64,000 nucleotides of DNA, from NCBI RefSeq assembly GCF_051192575.1, contig NZ_JBPJSQ010000009.1, forward strand, positions 132,553 to 196,552. Direction: 5' to 3'. The notes under the pieces are model-generated. The model saw only the letters and a list, made by a program, of their open reading frames with translations, was not told the origin of the DNA and did not search any database. This DNA is from Aestuariimicrobium soli (GTDB lineage Bacteria > Actinomycetota > Actinomycetes > Propionibacteriales > Propionibacteriaceae). Made by a program: the position numbers and the translations under genes. Below are positions 46,516-56,307 of this stretch, piece by piece (positions within the stretch are counted from its first letter, which is position 1; the number at the start of each line of letters is the position of its first letter).

Positions 46516-47967
46516 GTGAGCACGACTGCACCGGCGCCCGACGCCACCTTCCAGCCCCGCCGCATCGAGCAGCAGGGCATCGACGTCATCGCCGAATCCG
46601 ACCGCAAGGGCACACCGCGATCGCTGTTCTGGCCGTGGTGCGCCTCCAACGTGTCGGTGCTGGCCGTCTCGTGGGGCGCCTACCTGCTCGACTTCGGCAT
46701 CTCGTTCGGGCAGGCCGTGTTCGTCACCCTGCTCGGCGTGGTCGGCTCGTTCCTGCTGGTCGGTCTCGTGTCGCTGGTCGGCCAGCGCGGTTCCGCCCCC
46801 ACCATGGTGCTGTCGCGGGCGGTGTTTGGGGTGCGCGGCAACATTCTTCCCGGCATCGTCAGCTACCTGTTGCTGCTGGGCTGGGAGATCGTGTTGACCT
46901 CCATGGCGGTGCTGTCGAGCCAGACGGTCGCCGACCGACTGGGGATCGGCGGCGGTGGTGTGGCCAAGGTGATCGTGTTCGTGATCGTGGTGGCGCTGAC
47001 GGTGACCTTGGGGGTGCTGGGCTTCGATGCCGTCATGAAGGCGCAGAAGTGGTTCACGATCGCCACGCTCGCGATGACGGTGGTGTTCATCGCGCTCACC
47101 CTCGACCACATCGATCTCGGCCAGGTCACCTCGCACCCGGCCGGAGGTGCTGCCGCCGTCATCGGCGCGAGCGTGATGGTGTTCGCAGGCTTCGGGGTGG
47201 GCTGGACGAGCGCGGCCGCCGACTACTCCCGCTACCTGCCGCGCAGCGCGTCCCAGCGGGGCATCGTCGGGTGGACGACCTTCGGCGGCTCGCTGCCCGT
47301 GGTGCTGCTGATCGGTTACGGCCTGCTGCTGTGCGGCTCCGACCCCAAGCTCTCCGAGGCCCTCGCGAGCGACCCGATCGGCGCGCTGACGTCGGTGCTG
47401 CCCACGTGGTTCGTGGTGCCGTTCTGGCTGGTGGCGCTCGCGGGTCTGGTGGCCGGCACCATCATGGACCTGTATTCGTCCGGTTTGGCCCTGGTGGCCA
47501 TCGGCCTGCCCATCAAGCGGGCCGTGGCCGCGGGCCTCGACGGGGTGTTGGTGACGCTGGGCACCATCTACGTCGCCTGGATCGCCACCGACTTCCTCAC
47601 CCCTTTCCAGGGGTTCCTGATCACGCTGGGTGTGCCGCTGGCCGCGTGGACCGGCATCTTCTGCGCCGACCTGGTGACGCGCTGGAAGGAGGGCTACATC
47701 GAGGCCAAGCTGTTCGACGCCAGCCCGTCGGGCTACGGGGTCGTCCAGTGGTTCCCGGTGATCTGGATGGTGCTGGTCTGCCTGGTCGGGTTCGGCCTGG
47801 TGACGAACTCGAACGCCGGTTGGCTGACCTGGCAGGGCTACCTGCTCGGACCGCTCGGGCTGGGCGGCAAGGACGGGGCGTGGGCCTACGCCAGCCTCGG
47901 TGTGCTGGTCGCGCTGGTGCTGGGCTTCCTCGGACAGCTGGCATACATCAAGACGCGTCGCCGCTGA
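46516..47967 (+). CDS. NCS1-family nucleobase:cation symporter
   Basis: 483-aa permease with about 12 helices; NCS1 (CodB/cytosine permease type) features include GQRGSAPTMVLSRAVFGVRGN and VGWTSAAADYSRYLPR. Likely imports cytosine, allantoin or another nucleobase with a cation. GTG start at 46516 is divergent from the serine hydrolase gene (83-bp gap). A 76-nt hairpin follows. Confidence 0.88.
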   Translation: MSTTAPAPDATFQPRRIEQQGIDVIAESDRKGTPRSLFWPWCASNVSVLAVSWGAYLLDFGISFGQAVFVTLLGVVGSFLLVGLVSLVGQRGSAPTMVLSRAVFGVRGNILPGIVSYLLLLGWEIVLTSMAVLSSQTVADRLGIGGGGVAKVIVFVIVVALTVTLGVLGFDAVMKAQKWFTIATLAMTVVFIALTLDHIDLGQVTSHPAGGAAAVIGASVMVFAGFGVGWTSAAADYSRYLPRSASQRGIVGWTTFGGSLPVVLLIGYGLLLCGSDPKLSEALASDPIGALTSVLPTWFVVPFWLVALAGLVAGTIMDLYSSGLALVAIGLPIKRAVAAGLDGVLVTLGTIYVAWIATDFLTPFQGFLITLGVPLAAWTGIFCADLVTRWKEGYIEAKLFDASPSGYGVVQWFPVIWMVLVCLVGFGLVTNSNAGWLTWQGYLLGPLGLGGKDGAWAYASLGVLVALVLGFLGQLAYIKTRRR

Positions 47968-47982
47968 GCTTCGCCCACGACT

Positions 47983-48058
47983 CCCGCCAACTCCGTTGCC
48001 GATGACCCCGGAGGCCGCTTTCGGGCCTCGCCCGGGCATCGGCAACGGAGTTGGCGGG
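47983..48058 (+). terminator. Long perfect inverted repeat between the NCS1 permease and dxr
   Basis: Two 22-nt arms (47983-48004 and 48037-48058) are perfectly complementary. A nested hairpin GAGGCC (48011-48016)/GGCCTC (48024-48029) sits in the loop. No T-run follows. It may stop transcription from the permease gene or be a palindromic repeat element; it ends 22 nt before dxr. Confidence 0.65.
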
Positions 48059-48080
48059 CTCGGGTGACAGACTGGACGGC

Positions 48081-49325
48081 GTGAACGACTCCCTGCGCCG
48101 CGTCACGATCCTCGGATCCACCGGATCGATCGGCACCCAGACCCTCGATGTCATCCGCACGCGCCGCGACCGGTTCGTGGTGCACGGGCTCTCCTCGGGT
48201 GGGTCCGACGTCAAGGCCCTCGCCGCCCAGGTGCTCGAATTCTCGCCCGCGGTGGTGGCGGTGGCCCGGCCGACCGTGGTGCAGGACCTGCAGTTGGCGC
48301 TCTACGCCGAGGCCAGCCAGCGGGGCTGGAACGCGGGGGAGCTGCGCCTGCCGAAGATCATCGCCGGGCCCGAGGCCTCGACCGAGCTGGCGGCCGCGCC
48401 GGCCGACGTGGTGGTGAACGCCATCACCGGGGCCGCCGGTCTGCGCCCGACGCTCGCCACCCTGGCCGCGGGCACCACGCTGGCCCTGGCCAACAAGGAG
48501 TCACTGGTGATCGGTGGCCGGCTGGTCACCCAGGCCGCCGCTCCCGGGCAGATCGTGGCCGTCGACTCCGAGCATTCGGCGTTTGCGCAGGCGTTGCGCG
48601 CCGGCCGATCCTCGGAGGTGCGTCGGCTCATCCTCACCGCCTCCGGCGGACCGTTCCGTGGGCGCACCCGCGACCAGCTCGTCGACGTCACCCCGGACGA
48701 GGCCATGGCGCATCCCACCTGGAACATGGGTCGGGTGATCACCATCAACTCCTCGACCCTGGTGAACAAGGGGCTCGAACTGCTCGAGGCGGGCCTGCTC
48801 TACGGGGTGGCCCTCGACGACATCGTGGTGACGGTGCACCCGCAGTCGATCGTGCACTCCATGGTCGAGTTCTGCGACGGGTCGACCATCGCCCAGGCCT
48901 CGCCACCCGACATGCGTCTGCCGATCGCGCTGGGGCTGACCTGGCCCGATCGGGTCGCCGACGCCGCGGCTCCCTGTGACTGGACGACCGCGGCCAGTTG
49001 GACGTTCGCCCCGCTCGACGACGAGGCCTTCCCGGCCGTCGCGCTGGCTCGCCGGGTGGGCACGCTGGGAGGCACGGCACCCGCGGTCTACAACGCGGCC
49101 AACGAGGTGCTGGTCGACGCCTTCTGCGCCAGCCGGATCGGCTTCCTCGACATCGTCGACACCATCGCCGCCGTGGTGGACGAACACGTCGCCGCCGTGA
49201 ACGACCGGCCCGACACCCCGGCGGCGCACGTCACCGACGAAGCGATGACCGTCGAGGCCGTGCTGGCCGCCGACACCTGGGCGCGGAGCCGTGCCGCCGA
49301 GCTGGTGCGCGAGGCGGTGGCCTGA
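48081..49325 (+). CDS. dxr: 1-deoxy-D-xylulose-5-phosphate reductoisomerase
   Basis: 414-aa second enzyme of the MEP isoprenoid pathway, converting DXP to MEP with NADPH. Motifs: GSTGSIG (12-18), NKESLV, VDSEHSAF (metal site), SGGPFRGRT, HPTWNMG and VHPQSIVHSMVEF. GTG start at 48081 (7 nt after CAGACT). The stop overlaps the rseP ATG by one base (TGATG). Confidence 0.96.
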   Translation: MNDSLRRVTILGSTGSIGTQTLDVIRTRRDRFVVHGLSSGGSDVKALAAQVLEFSPAVVAVARPTVVQDLQLALYAEASQRGWNAGELRLPKIIAGPEASTELAAAPADVVVNAITGAAGLRPTLATLAAGTTLALANKESLVIGGRLVTQAAAPGQIVAVDSEHSAFAQALRAGRSSEVRRLILTASGGPFRGRTRDQLVDVTPDEAMAHPTWNMGRVITINSSTLVNKGLELLEAGLLYGVALDDIVVTVHPQSIVHSMVEFCDGSTIAQASPPDMRLPIALGLTWPDRVADAAAPCDWTTAASWTFAPLDDEAFPAVALARRVGTLGGTAPAVYNAANEVLVDAFCASRIGFLDIVDTIAAVVDEHVAAVNDRPDTPAAHVTDEAMTVEAVLAADTWARSRAAELVREAVA

Positions 49326-50605
49326 TGGACGTGGTGGTGATCATCGCCGGGGCGGTGGGCTTCTTCGCGCTCATCATGGCCTCGATCGCGCTGCACGAGA
49401 TCGGCCATCTGGTGCCCGGCAAGCTGTTCGGGGTGAGGGTGCCGCAATACTTCGTGGGCTTCGGCAAGACGCTGTGGTCGACCCGGCGTGGTGAGACCGA
49501 GTACGGCATCAAGGCCATCCCGCTCGGCGGTTACGTGCGCCTGCTGGGCATGTACCCGCCGGCCCGGCCGCAGGCTCGTCCGAACTGGGTGACGAGGCTG
49601 GCCGATGCCGCCCGGGAAGCCGAGTACGACGAGATCACGCTCGCCGACGAGGGCCGACTCTTCCACCAGAAGAAGACCTGGCAGAAGCTGATCATCATGG
49701 CCGGCGGGCCGCTGATGAACATCCTGCTGGCGTTCGTCATCTTCGGCGGCGTCAATGCCATCCATGGTCAGTACCGGCCGCAGTTGAGCATCGCGAGTGT
49801 CTCGGAGTGCATCATTCCGGCCGGACGAGCCACCCAGACCTGCCAGGCGGGTGACCCGGCGACCCCGGCGGCCAAGGCGGGACTGCGGGCAGGCGACATG
49901 GTGCAGAGCTTCAACGGCACCACCGTGCGTGACTGGAGCCAGTTCTCGGACCTGATCCGCGCCAACCGGGCCGGGACTGCGACCATCGTGGTGCTACGCG
50001 GCGGGACGCCGACCACGCTGACCACCTCGACCGTGATCACCGGGGTGGCCGACCGCACCGATCCCACCCGCACCATCGAGGCAGGGTTCCTGGGGGTCAG
50101 CCCCGACTACCGCCTCGAGCGGTCGGGCCCCGTGACGACCGCGCAGGACATGTGGCTGATGACCCGCCAGTCGGTGGTGGCGTTGGCCAGCTTCCCGCAG
50201 CGGGTGTGGAACGTGGCTGCCGACATGGTCACCGGCAAGCCCCGCGACCTGAACGGGCCGATCTCGATCGTGGGTGCCAGTCGCGCCGCGGGCGAGATCG
50301 CGGCCACGGACACCATGCCGGCCGGCGACCGGGTGGCGTCGTGGTTCATGATGCTCGGCTCGGTGAACCTGTTCGTGGCCCTGCTCAACCTGGTACCACT
50401 GCTCCCGCTCGACGGCGGCCACATGGCCGGCGCCATCTGGGAGTGGTTGCGCCGCATGGGTGCCAGGATCGTCCGTCGACCCGATCCGGGCCACGTGGAC
50501 ACCGCGAAGTTGCTGCCCGTGGCCTACGTGGTGGGCGGTTTCCTGGTGGTGTCGGGGGCGGTGTTGATCATCGCCGACATCTTCTTCCCGGTGAAACTGT
50601 TCTGA
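49325..50605 (+). CDS. rseP: Site-2 protease RseP/Rip1 (M50 zinc metalloprotease)
   Basis: 426-aa intramembrane protease. HEIGH at 24-28 lies in the first helix. A PDZ domain occupies about 150-290 and LLPLDGGHMAG near residue 360 supplies the second metal motif. The homologue Rip1 in Mycobacterium cleaves anti-sigma factors. It follows dxr, as in Mycobacterium (Rv2870c-Rv2869c), but here ispG is 5.7 kb further on. Confidence 0.95.
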   Translation: MDVVVIIAGAVGFFALIMASIALHEIGHLVPGKLFGVRVPQYFVGFGKTLWSTRRGETEYGIKAIPLGGYVRLLGMYPPARPQARPNWVTRLADAAREAEYDEITLADEGRLFHQKKTWQKLIIMAGGPLMNILLAFVIFGGVNAIHGQYRPQLSIASVSECIIPAGRATQTCQAGDPATPAAKAGLRAGDMVQSFNGTTVRDWSQFSDLIRANRAGTATIVVLRGGTPTTLTTSTVITGVADRTDPTRTIEAGFLGVSPDYRLERSGPVTTAQDMWLMTRQSVVALASFPQRVWNVAADMVTGKPRDLNGPISIVGASRAAGEIAATDTMPAGDRVASWFMMLGSVNLFVALLNLVPLLPLDGGHMAGAIWEWLRRMGARIVRRPDPGHVDTAKLLPVAYVVGGFLVVSGAVLIIADIFFPVKLF

Positions 50606-50633
50606 GGCGACGTTGTTCTGACGGGAGCCGGCC

Positions 50634-53126
50634 TCACCAACTGGAGACGCTGCTCCCGCCACCACCGCCACCCGACGAGCTCGACGACGAGAAACCCGAG
50701 CTCGACCCCGACCCGCCGTCCCAGCCGCTGCCGGAGCTGCTGGTCGAGGCCGACTGCACTGAGCTGGTCAGCGAACTGATCGCACCGGGCAGAGCCCCGG
50801 GGTCGGTCAGGCTGAGGAAGGTCACGTCGGGGGTGTCGATCCGACCGGCGGACGCGAGCTCGCGACACACCTTCGTCCACCGTTCGGTGAGGCCGAACAG
50901 CACGGCCCAGGGCAGGTAGCGGCGGAAGATGTCGCGGTCGGCCTCGACGTTGAGCTGGTCGGCCTCGGCGGTGGACAGGTAGAGCTTGAATCCGTCGCTC
51001 TGCTCCTTGAGCGCGGTGCCGCGGGCCGTCAGCGCCGGACGACTCACCGCGCGGCCGATGATCCGGCCGATCGGCAGGGCGAGGGTGATCACCACCGGCA
51101 CCAGCACGGTCGACCAGCCGAAGACCGGCCGCAGCCAGAATCCCCAACCGAGCCAGGCTGCGGCGATGACGGCGACGATGAGCCAGCCTCGCGGGCCCGG
51201 CGAGGTCTTCCGGATCAGATCGCCCCGGCGGACGACGGCCTCGGCGCGGCTGCGGGTCTCGCTGACCAGCTGCACCGCTGTCTTGTCGGGGAGTTCCCGA
51301 GGTCGTGACGCCAGGGGGTGGGACTGCGGGTAGGACGAGCCGGGCTCCGTGGCGAGCTGCCAGAGTCGACTCCCGAGCCCCGGCTCGGGGGGCTCCTCGC
51401 CCCACCGCTCGACCGCCAGGGGCCGCGACGACAGACGCAGGTGGCCCCGCACGGCCTGCTCGACCAGCGTGGCGGCCAGCTGGGTCGGGTGGTAGCGGCC
51501 GCGATCGAGCACCCCAGCCTCCAGCAGGGTCAGCTCGTCCGGGGGTTCAAAACGCACGGGCACCTCGCGATGTCCGCGGGCGGTCACGATGGCCGCCCCC
51601 GGGGTGACCACGCCGGGCGGCTGGTCGCGGTAGCGCTGGCTGCGGCCGCGGTGGCCCAGCGCGAGCCCGAGGGCCAGCATGAGGGCGCCGCCACCGACGC
51701 CGCCCCAGGTGCGCAGGTCGTCGGCCTGGCCGTGGCGGCGGTCGATGCTGGGCTGCAGGTCGGGCGTGGCGAGGGTCACGGCCGACGAGGGCATGCTGGC
51801 CGCCAGTTCCACGGCCCCGCTGGAGGAGTCCTCGTCGAGGTCGGCCGTCACCGTGGTTCCCGAGGTGGCTGGGGTCGTCCGGCGGCACGGGTAGCTCGAA
51901 CCGATCCCGGCGTAGCGCACGGTGCAGGTCGCCTCGACCGCGGGTGCGGGGAGCGTGAGCCGCGCTCGTCCGCTGGTCAGGTTGTCGAGTTCGCTGCCGA
52001 TCACCCACGCGGCGGTGACGGTGCCGTCATCCAGCGGGCGGGTGAGGCCCTCGGCGGTGTACCGCAGCACGACGGTGCGGGTGCGCACCCCGGGCTTGTC
52101 GGGGAAGGAGGCCGTCAGCGCGCGCAGCTGCAGGCTGCTGGTGCGGCGACCGGAGCGCCAGCTCCAGTCGACGGGCGTGCCGTCGATGGTGACCTCGAGG
52201 TTGCGGTAGGTCGGCTCGACGTCGTTGATCGGTGACCACGGACGACGGGTCGCCAGCAGCAGGGTCCAGGTGCCGTCGCCGTCGTCGGGCATGGTGTAGG
52301 TCATCGTCTGTTCGACGGTCAGGGTGCCGTGTTCGTCGACGGTGCCGGACGCGTCGAGGGTGGTCAGCCGCGGCGAGATCAGCGACTCGTCCTGCAGATC
52401 GGGTTGGGCGTTGGCGACGCTGCCGGGAGTGAGCCCGGCCACGATGGTGAACGTCGTACCGCTCGGCAGGTCACTGGCCGCGAAGGTGGCGCGATTGCCG
52501 GTGTGGCTGGTGGGGCATTCGCCGCCGCCGTAGAGGCAGCGGGAGTCGGTCACCGGCCCGGGAGCCGTGACGGTGGTCGAGATCTTCTCGATCGGGGGGT
52601 TCTCGCGCGAGGTGATGTCCCAGAACAATTGAGGAGCATCGTCGAAGGTGCGCAGAGCGCCGGTGAGGGTGTAACTGATCACGTAGGTGTGGCGCCGCTG
52701 GCCGACCTCGGTGTCGGGATTGCCGATGCGCAGGGTCAGGGTGCGGTGACGCCCCGTCTGTGGCGCGCTCTGCAACAGATCGGTGGCCGCACCGGTGGGG
52801 CTGGTGACGGTGACGTCGTCGATGCCGTACACGACGTCCTTGCTCTCGTCGTCGGGCCACGGTTCCCGGGTGACGAGCTTGACCTGAATGCCGTGCGACT
52901 GGCGCGAGGCGAACTCGTAGTCGTAGGTCTGGGTCACCTTGATCGACCCGTCGGGCCGGATGTCCATGGCCACGTCGAGGGCCTTGACCACATCGGACGC
53001 GGCCCGGGCCGCCGTGGGGCGCGCGACCAGCCCGGCCAGCGCCAGTCCGGCGATCATCAGGGCGGTCAGCAGGATGCGGGCGGGCCGGAGGGGGGCCGGC
53101 AGGCTGCGTCGCACGGGGTGGGCCAT
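50634..53126 (-). CDS. DUF2207-family exported membrane protein
   Basis: 830 aa: signal or anchor helix (about 14-40), a long extracytoplasmic region with DUF2207 features (ALDVAMDIRPDGSIKVTQTYDYEF), a transmembrane helix at about 507-525, two closely spaced helices near 645-690, and a Ser/Gly-rich C-terminus. Function unknown; it is common in actinobacteria. ATG 53126 is 6 nt from TACCGT. A PHO-box-like element covers its -35 region. Confidence 0.8.
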   Translation of the reverse strand: MAHPVRRSLPAPLRPARILLTALMIAGLALAGLVARPTAARAASDVVKALDVAMDIRPDGSIKVTQTYDYEFASRQSHGIQVKLVTREPWPDDESKDVVYGIDDVTVTSPTGAATDLLQSAPQTGRHRTLTLRIGNPDTEVGQRRHTYVISYTLTGALRTFDDAPQLFWDITSRENPPIEKISTTVTAPGPVTDSRCLYGGGECPTSHTGNRATFAASDLPSGTTFTIVAGLTPGSVANAQPDLQDESLISPRLTTLDASGTVDEHGTLTVEQTMTYTMPDDGDGTWTLLLATRRPWSPINDVEPTYRNLEVTIDGTPVDWSWRSGRRTSSLQLRALTASFPDKPGVRTRTVVLRYTAEGLTRPLDDGTVTAAWVIGSELDNLTSGRARLTLPAPAVEATCTVRYAGIGSSYPCRRTTPATSGTTVTADLDEDSSSGAVELAASMPSSAVTLATPDLQPSIDRRHGQADDLRTWGGVGGGALMLALGLALGHRGRSQRYRDQPPGVVTPGAAIVTARGHREVPVRFEPPDELTLLEAGVLDRGRYHPTQLAATLVEQAVRGHLRLSSRPLAVERWGEEPPEPGLGSRLWQLATEPGSSYPQSHPLASRPRELPDKTAVQLVSETRSRAEAVVRRGDLIRKTSPGPRGWLIVAVIAAAWLGWGFWLRPVFGWSTVLVPVVITLALPIGRIIGRAVSRPALTARGTALKEQSDGFKLYLSTAEADQLNVEADRDIFRRYLPWAVLFGLTERWTKVCRELASAGRIDTPDVTFLSLTDPGALPGAISSLTSSVQSASTSSSGSGWDGGSGSSSGFSSSSSSGGGGGGSSVSSW

Positions 53127-53138
53127 GCCCCCACGGTA
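53127..53138 (-). promoter_or_regulatory. Leaderless promoter of the DUF2207 gene
   Basis: TACCGT at 53138-53133, 6 nt, then ATG at 53126. Confidence 0.55.
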
Positions 53139-53150
53139 GGGGAGGGCGGG

Positions 53151-53182
53151 TCCGGTGAGGTTTCCGTGAACTTCCTGTGAAT
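53151..53182 (-). promoter_or_regulatory. PHO-box-like triple direct repeat
   Basis: GTGA(A/G) recurs at 53155, 53166 and 53177, exactly 11 nt apart. On the minus strand the units read ATTCACAGGAA, GTTCACGGAAA and CCTCACCGGAC, the layout of actinobacterial PhoP boxes. The last unit reaches the -35 position of the DUF2207 promoter. The divergent nuclease gene starts 128 nt away. Confidence 0.6.
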
Positions 53183-53309
53183 CCCCGCAGCGGGCCCTGC
53201 CCGCGGGGACCGGTTTCGTGATGGGGTGGCACCGAAACCCGCACCACGAGTGCTCCGGAGCGGGGTTCGTTCCATGTCCCACGCCCTCCCCAACTCTGGA
53301 GTCTTTGCC

Positions 53310-56216
53310 ATGCAGCCATCTGCGCGCGTGAAGCTCTGCGTGGGTTCGGCCCTGTTCGCCACCGCCATCGTCGGTGTCGTCCAAGCCGTGCCCGCGCGAG
53401 CCGCCGCCGACCACCTGGTCATCAACGAGGTCTACGCCCGTGGGGGCTCGGCCAACCAGCCCTACAAGGACAAGTTCGTCGAGATCCTCAACCCCACCGG
53501 AGCCGCCATCTCGCTGTCGGGCCTGAGCCTGCAGTACCGCTCGGCCACCGGCACCGGCAATGCCAACTCGACCGTGGCCCTGTCGGGCAGCCTGGCGGCC
53601 GGCGACGTCTTCGTGCTGCAGGGCGGCAGCAACGGCACCACAGGCGCCGCTCTGCCCGCTGGCACCGTCGACCAGACCGCCACCGGTTTCAACCCCAGCG
53701 GCACCACCGGAACGGTGTACCTGGTCAGCGGCGCCACCGCCACCACGCCCGATGCGTCCAGCGTGATCGACAAGGTCGGCTTCGGCGGATCGAACTCGCC
53801 CGAGGGCACTGCCGTGGTCTACACCGGGGCGAACGGCGATCCCGGCTCGATCGGTCGCACCACGACCAACGACACCAACAACAACAGCGCTGACTTCGCC
53901 TTCTCGGCGACGGTCACCCCCGGGGCGTTGAACCCGGGCCAGACCGGCGGCGACCCCACCGATCCGCCCACGGACCCGACTGACCCGCCGGCCGATGCTG
54001 TCTCGATCGCGCAGATCCAGGGCAACGGCGCCGCCAGCCCGCTGGTCGGCACGAAGGTCACCACCCGGGGCGTCGTCACCGCCAACTACCCGACCGGTGG
54101 TTTCAACGGGTTCTACCTGCAGACCCCCGGCTCGGGTGGCGCACCCAAGTCGGCGCAGGACTCGTCCGACGGTGTCTTCGTCTACGGCACCACCACCGTG
54201 ACGGTCGGTGACTGCTACGACGTCACCGGCACGGTGAAGGAGTTCAACGGGCTGACCGAACTAGATCAGGTGACGCTGACCCCGGCGGCCGGGTGCGACC
54301 CGGTCACGGCGACCCCGCTGGCCACGCTGCCCGTGACCGACGCCGACAAGGAGGCCTACGAGGGCATGCTGGTGGCCCCCCAGGGCACCTACACCATCAC
54401 CAACAACTACGACCTGAACACCTTCGGTCAGCTCGGGTTGGCCGTCGGTGACAAGCCGCTGTACACGCCGACCGACAAGGTGCCCTACACCGAGGCGGCG
54501 GCCTACGAGGCCGAGCAGGTGAAGAAGCTGATCACCCTCGATGACGGCTCCTCGTGGAACTACATGACCAATGCCACCGCGAAGAACTCGCCGCTGCCGT
54601 ACTTGTCGGCCCAGACCCCGGTGCGCACCAACTCGCAGGTCAGCTTCACCAAGCCGGTGATCCTCGACTACCGCTTCCAGTGGAACTACCAGCCCACCTC
54701 GCAGGTGGTCGGCGCGAACGCGCCCTTCCTCGCCAGTGAGAACGACCGTCCGGCCACCGTGCCGAACGTCGGTGGCGACGTGCAGTTGGCCACCTTCAAC
54801 GTGCTCAACTACTTCACCGACCTGGGCAAGGACGAGGCCGGCTGCGCCTCGTACAAGGACCGCTTGGGCAACCCCGTGGCGGCGAACAACTGCGCGGTGC
54901 GGGGCGCCTGGAGCCAGGCCGCGTTCGACGACCAGCAGGCCAAGATCGTGAAGGCCATCAACGGGCTCGACGCCGAAGTGGTCGCCCTGATGGAGATCGA
55001 GAACTCCGCCAACTTCGGCCATGACCGGGACGCCACCCTGTCCCACCTGGTCGACGTGCTGAACCAGGACGACCCGGCCAAGGCCTGGAAGTACGTGCCC
55101 ACCAACGCCGGACAGGTGCCGCCGAACGAGGACAACATCCGCCTCGCGTTCATCTACCGCTCCTCGGCGGTCGCCCCGGTGGGCGGGTCGCAGATCCTCT
55201 CCGACCCGGCGTTCGCCAACGCCCGCCAGCCGCTGGCCCAGCAGTTCACGGTCACGGGTTCGCGCACCTCGTTCGTGGCAGTGGCCAACCACTTCAAGTC
55301 GAAGGGCTCCGGTGAGGACGACGGCACCGGCCAGGGCCTGTCGAACCCGTCCCGCAAGGCGCAGGCCTCGGCGCTGACCTCGTGGGTGAACGCCCAGTTC
55401 GCCGACCAGCCGGTCTTCCTGCTGGGTGACTTCAACGCCTACTCCGCCGAGGAGCCGGTGCAGATCATCGAGGGCGCGGGCTTCGCCAACGTCGTCACCT
55501 CCGACGACACCACCTACCAGTTCGGTGGACGACTGGGTTCGCTCGACCACGTCTTCGGCAATGCGGCGGCGAAGGCCCTCGTCAGCGCCGGCGCCGTGTG
55601 GAACATCAACGGTGACGAGTCGATCGCCTTCCAGTACTCGCGTCGCAACTACAACGTGACCGACTTCTACGCCGCCGACCCGTACGCCTCGTCCGACCAC
55701 GATCCCGCCGTGGTGGGCATCAAGGCCGCCGCCCTGGTGCCGCCGAGCCTCGGGTTCTTCGACGGGGACTGCAACTCGTTCGGCTTCACCGTCTCGGGTG
55801 ACGTGCCCGAGGGTGCGAAGCTGAAGGTGACCTGGACCCGTGACGGTCAGGGTCAGGTCACCACCGTGGCGCCGCAGACCTGGTGGTCGGGCAACGGTCA
55901 GCTCGGGTGGGCGAAGGCCCAGGCCACCCTGCTGGCCGCCGACGGATCGGTGATCGTGGCCTCCGAGGTGCAGAACCCGACCTGTGTCACCCCCGCGGTG
56001 ACTGTCAAGGGCAACCAGGTGACGGTGCAGACCGCCGGTCTGCCCGCCGATGCCCTGGTGACCGTGAAGGCCCGGCTCGACAACGGCACGGTGACCACGT
56101 TCACGACGGCGGTGACCGGCAAGGCCGTCTCGTTCAAGGCGCCCAGCGTCAAGTCGGCCGTGGTCGAGGTGACCTCGGGTGACGACCTGATCGGATACGC
56201 CAGCGCCATGAAGTGA
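53310..56216 (+). CDS. Large secreted nuclease, ExeM/NucH family
   Basis: 968 aa. Signal peptide with AxA cleavage near residue 33, lamin-tail domain (about 36-170), PTDPPTDPTDPP linker (about 225), OB-fold-like region, then an endonuclease/exonuclease/phosphatase domain (about 490-800) with LATFNVLNYF, VALMEIENS, LLGDFNAYSAEEP and SSDHDPAV. A C-terminal beta domain follows. It probably degrades extracellular DNA for nutrients. ATG 53310 has GGAG 8 nt upstream and gives a proper signal peptide. Confidence 0.88.
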   Translation: MQPSARVKLCVGSALFATAIVGVVQAVPARAAADHLVINEVYARGGSANQPYKDKFVEILNPTGAAISLSGLSLQYRSATGTGNANSTVALSGSLAAGDVFVLQGGSNGTTGAALPAGTVDQTATGFNPSGTTGTVYLVSGATATTPDASSVIDKVGFGGSNSPEGTAVVYTGANGDPGSIGRTTTNDTNNNSADFAFSATVTPGALNPGQTGGDPTDPPTDPTDPPADAVSIAQIQGNGAASPLVGTKVTTRGVVTANYPTGGFNGFYLQTPGSGGAPKSAQDSSDGVFVYGTTTVTVGDCYDVTGTVKEFNGLTELDQVTLTPAAGCDPVTATPLATLPVTDADKEAYEGMLVAPQGTYTITNNYDLNTFGQLGLAVGDKPLYTPTDKVPYTEAAAYEAEQVKKLITLDDGSSWNYMTNATAKNSPLPYLSAQTPVRTNSQVSFTKPVILDYRFQWNYQPTSQVVGANAPFLASENDRPATVPNVGGDVQLATFNVLNYFTDLGKDEAGCASYKDRLGNPVAANNCAVRGAWSQAAFDDQQAKIVKAINGLDAEVVALMEIENSANFGHDRDATLSHLVDVLNQDDPAKAWKYVPTNAGQVPPNEDNIRLAFIYRSSAVAPVGGSQILSDPAFANARQPLAQQFTVTGSRTSFVAVANHFKSKGSGEDDGTGQGLSNPSRKAQASALTSWVNAQFADQPVFLLGDFNAYSAEEPVQIIEGAGFANVVTSDDTTYQFGGRLGSLDHVFGNAAAKALVSAGAVWNINGDESIAFQYSRRNYNVTDFYAADPYASSDHDPAVVGIKAAALVPPSLGFFDGDCNSFGFTVSGDVPEGAKLKVTWTRDGQGQVTTVAPQTWWSGNGQLGWAKAQATLLAADGSVIVASEVQNPTCVTPAVTVKGNQVTVQTAGLPADALVTVKARLDNGTVTTFTTAVTGKAVSFKAPSVKSAVVEVTSGDDLIGYASAMK

Positions 56217-56237
56217 CGCATCACCGCTCCACACGCG

Positions 56238-56269
56238 GCGCCCGCCACCCTCGCCGGGGGGGCGGGCGC
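56238..56269 (+). terminator. GC-rich hairpin after the nuclease gene
   Basis: Arms GCGCCCGCC (56238-56246) and GGCGGGCGC (56261-56269) pair perfectly, with three more G-C pairs inside. It begins 21 nt after the stop. There is only a weak T content downstream. Confidence 0.6.
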
Positions 56270-56307
56270 TCGCGTTCGTCCGGGGCGAAACGCCCGGGTC
56301 TGCGCGG

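Noticed and set aside
53226..53309. Longer nuclease start at 53226
   Set aside because: It would bury the signal peptide 28 residues in. ATG 53310 has GGAG and a normal signal sequence.
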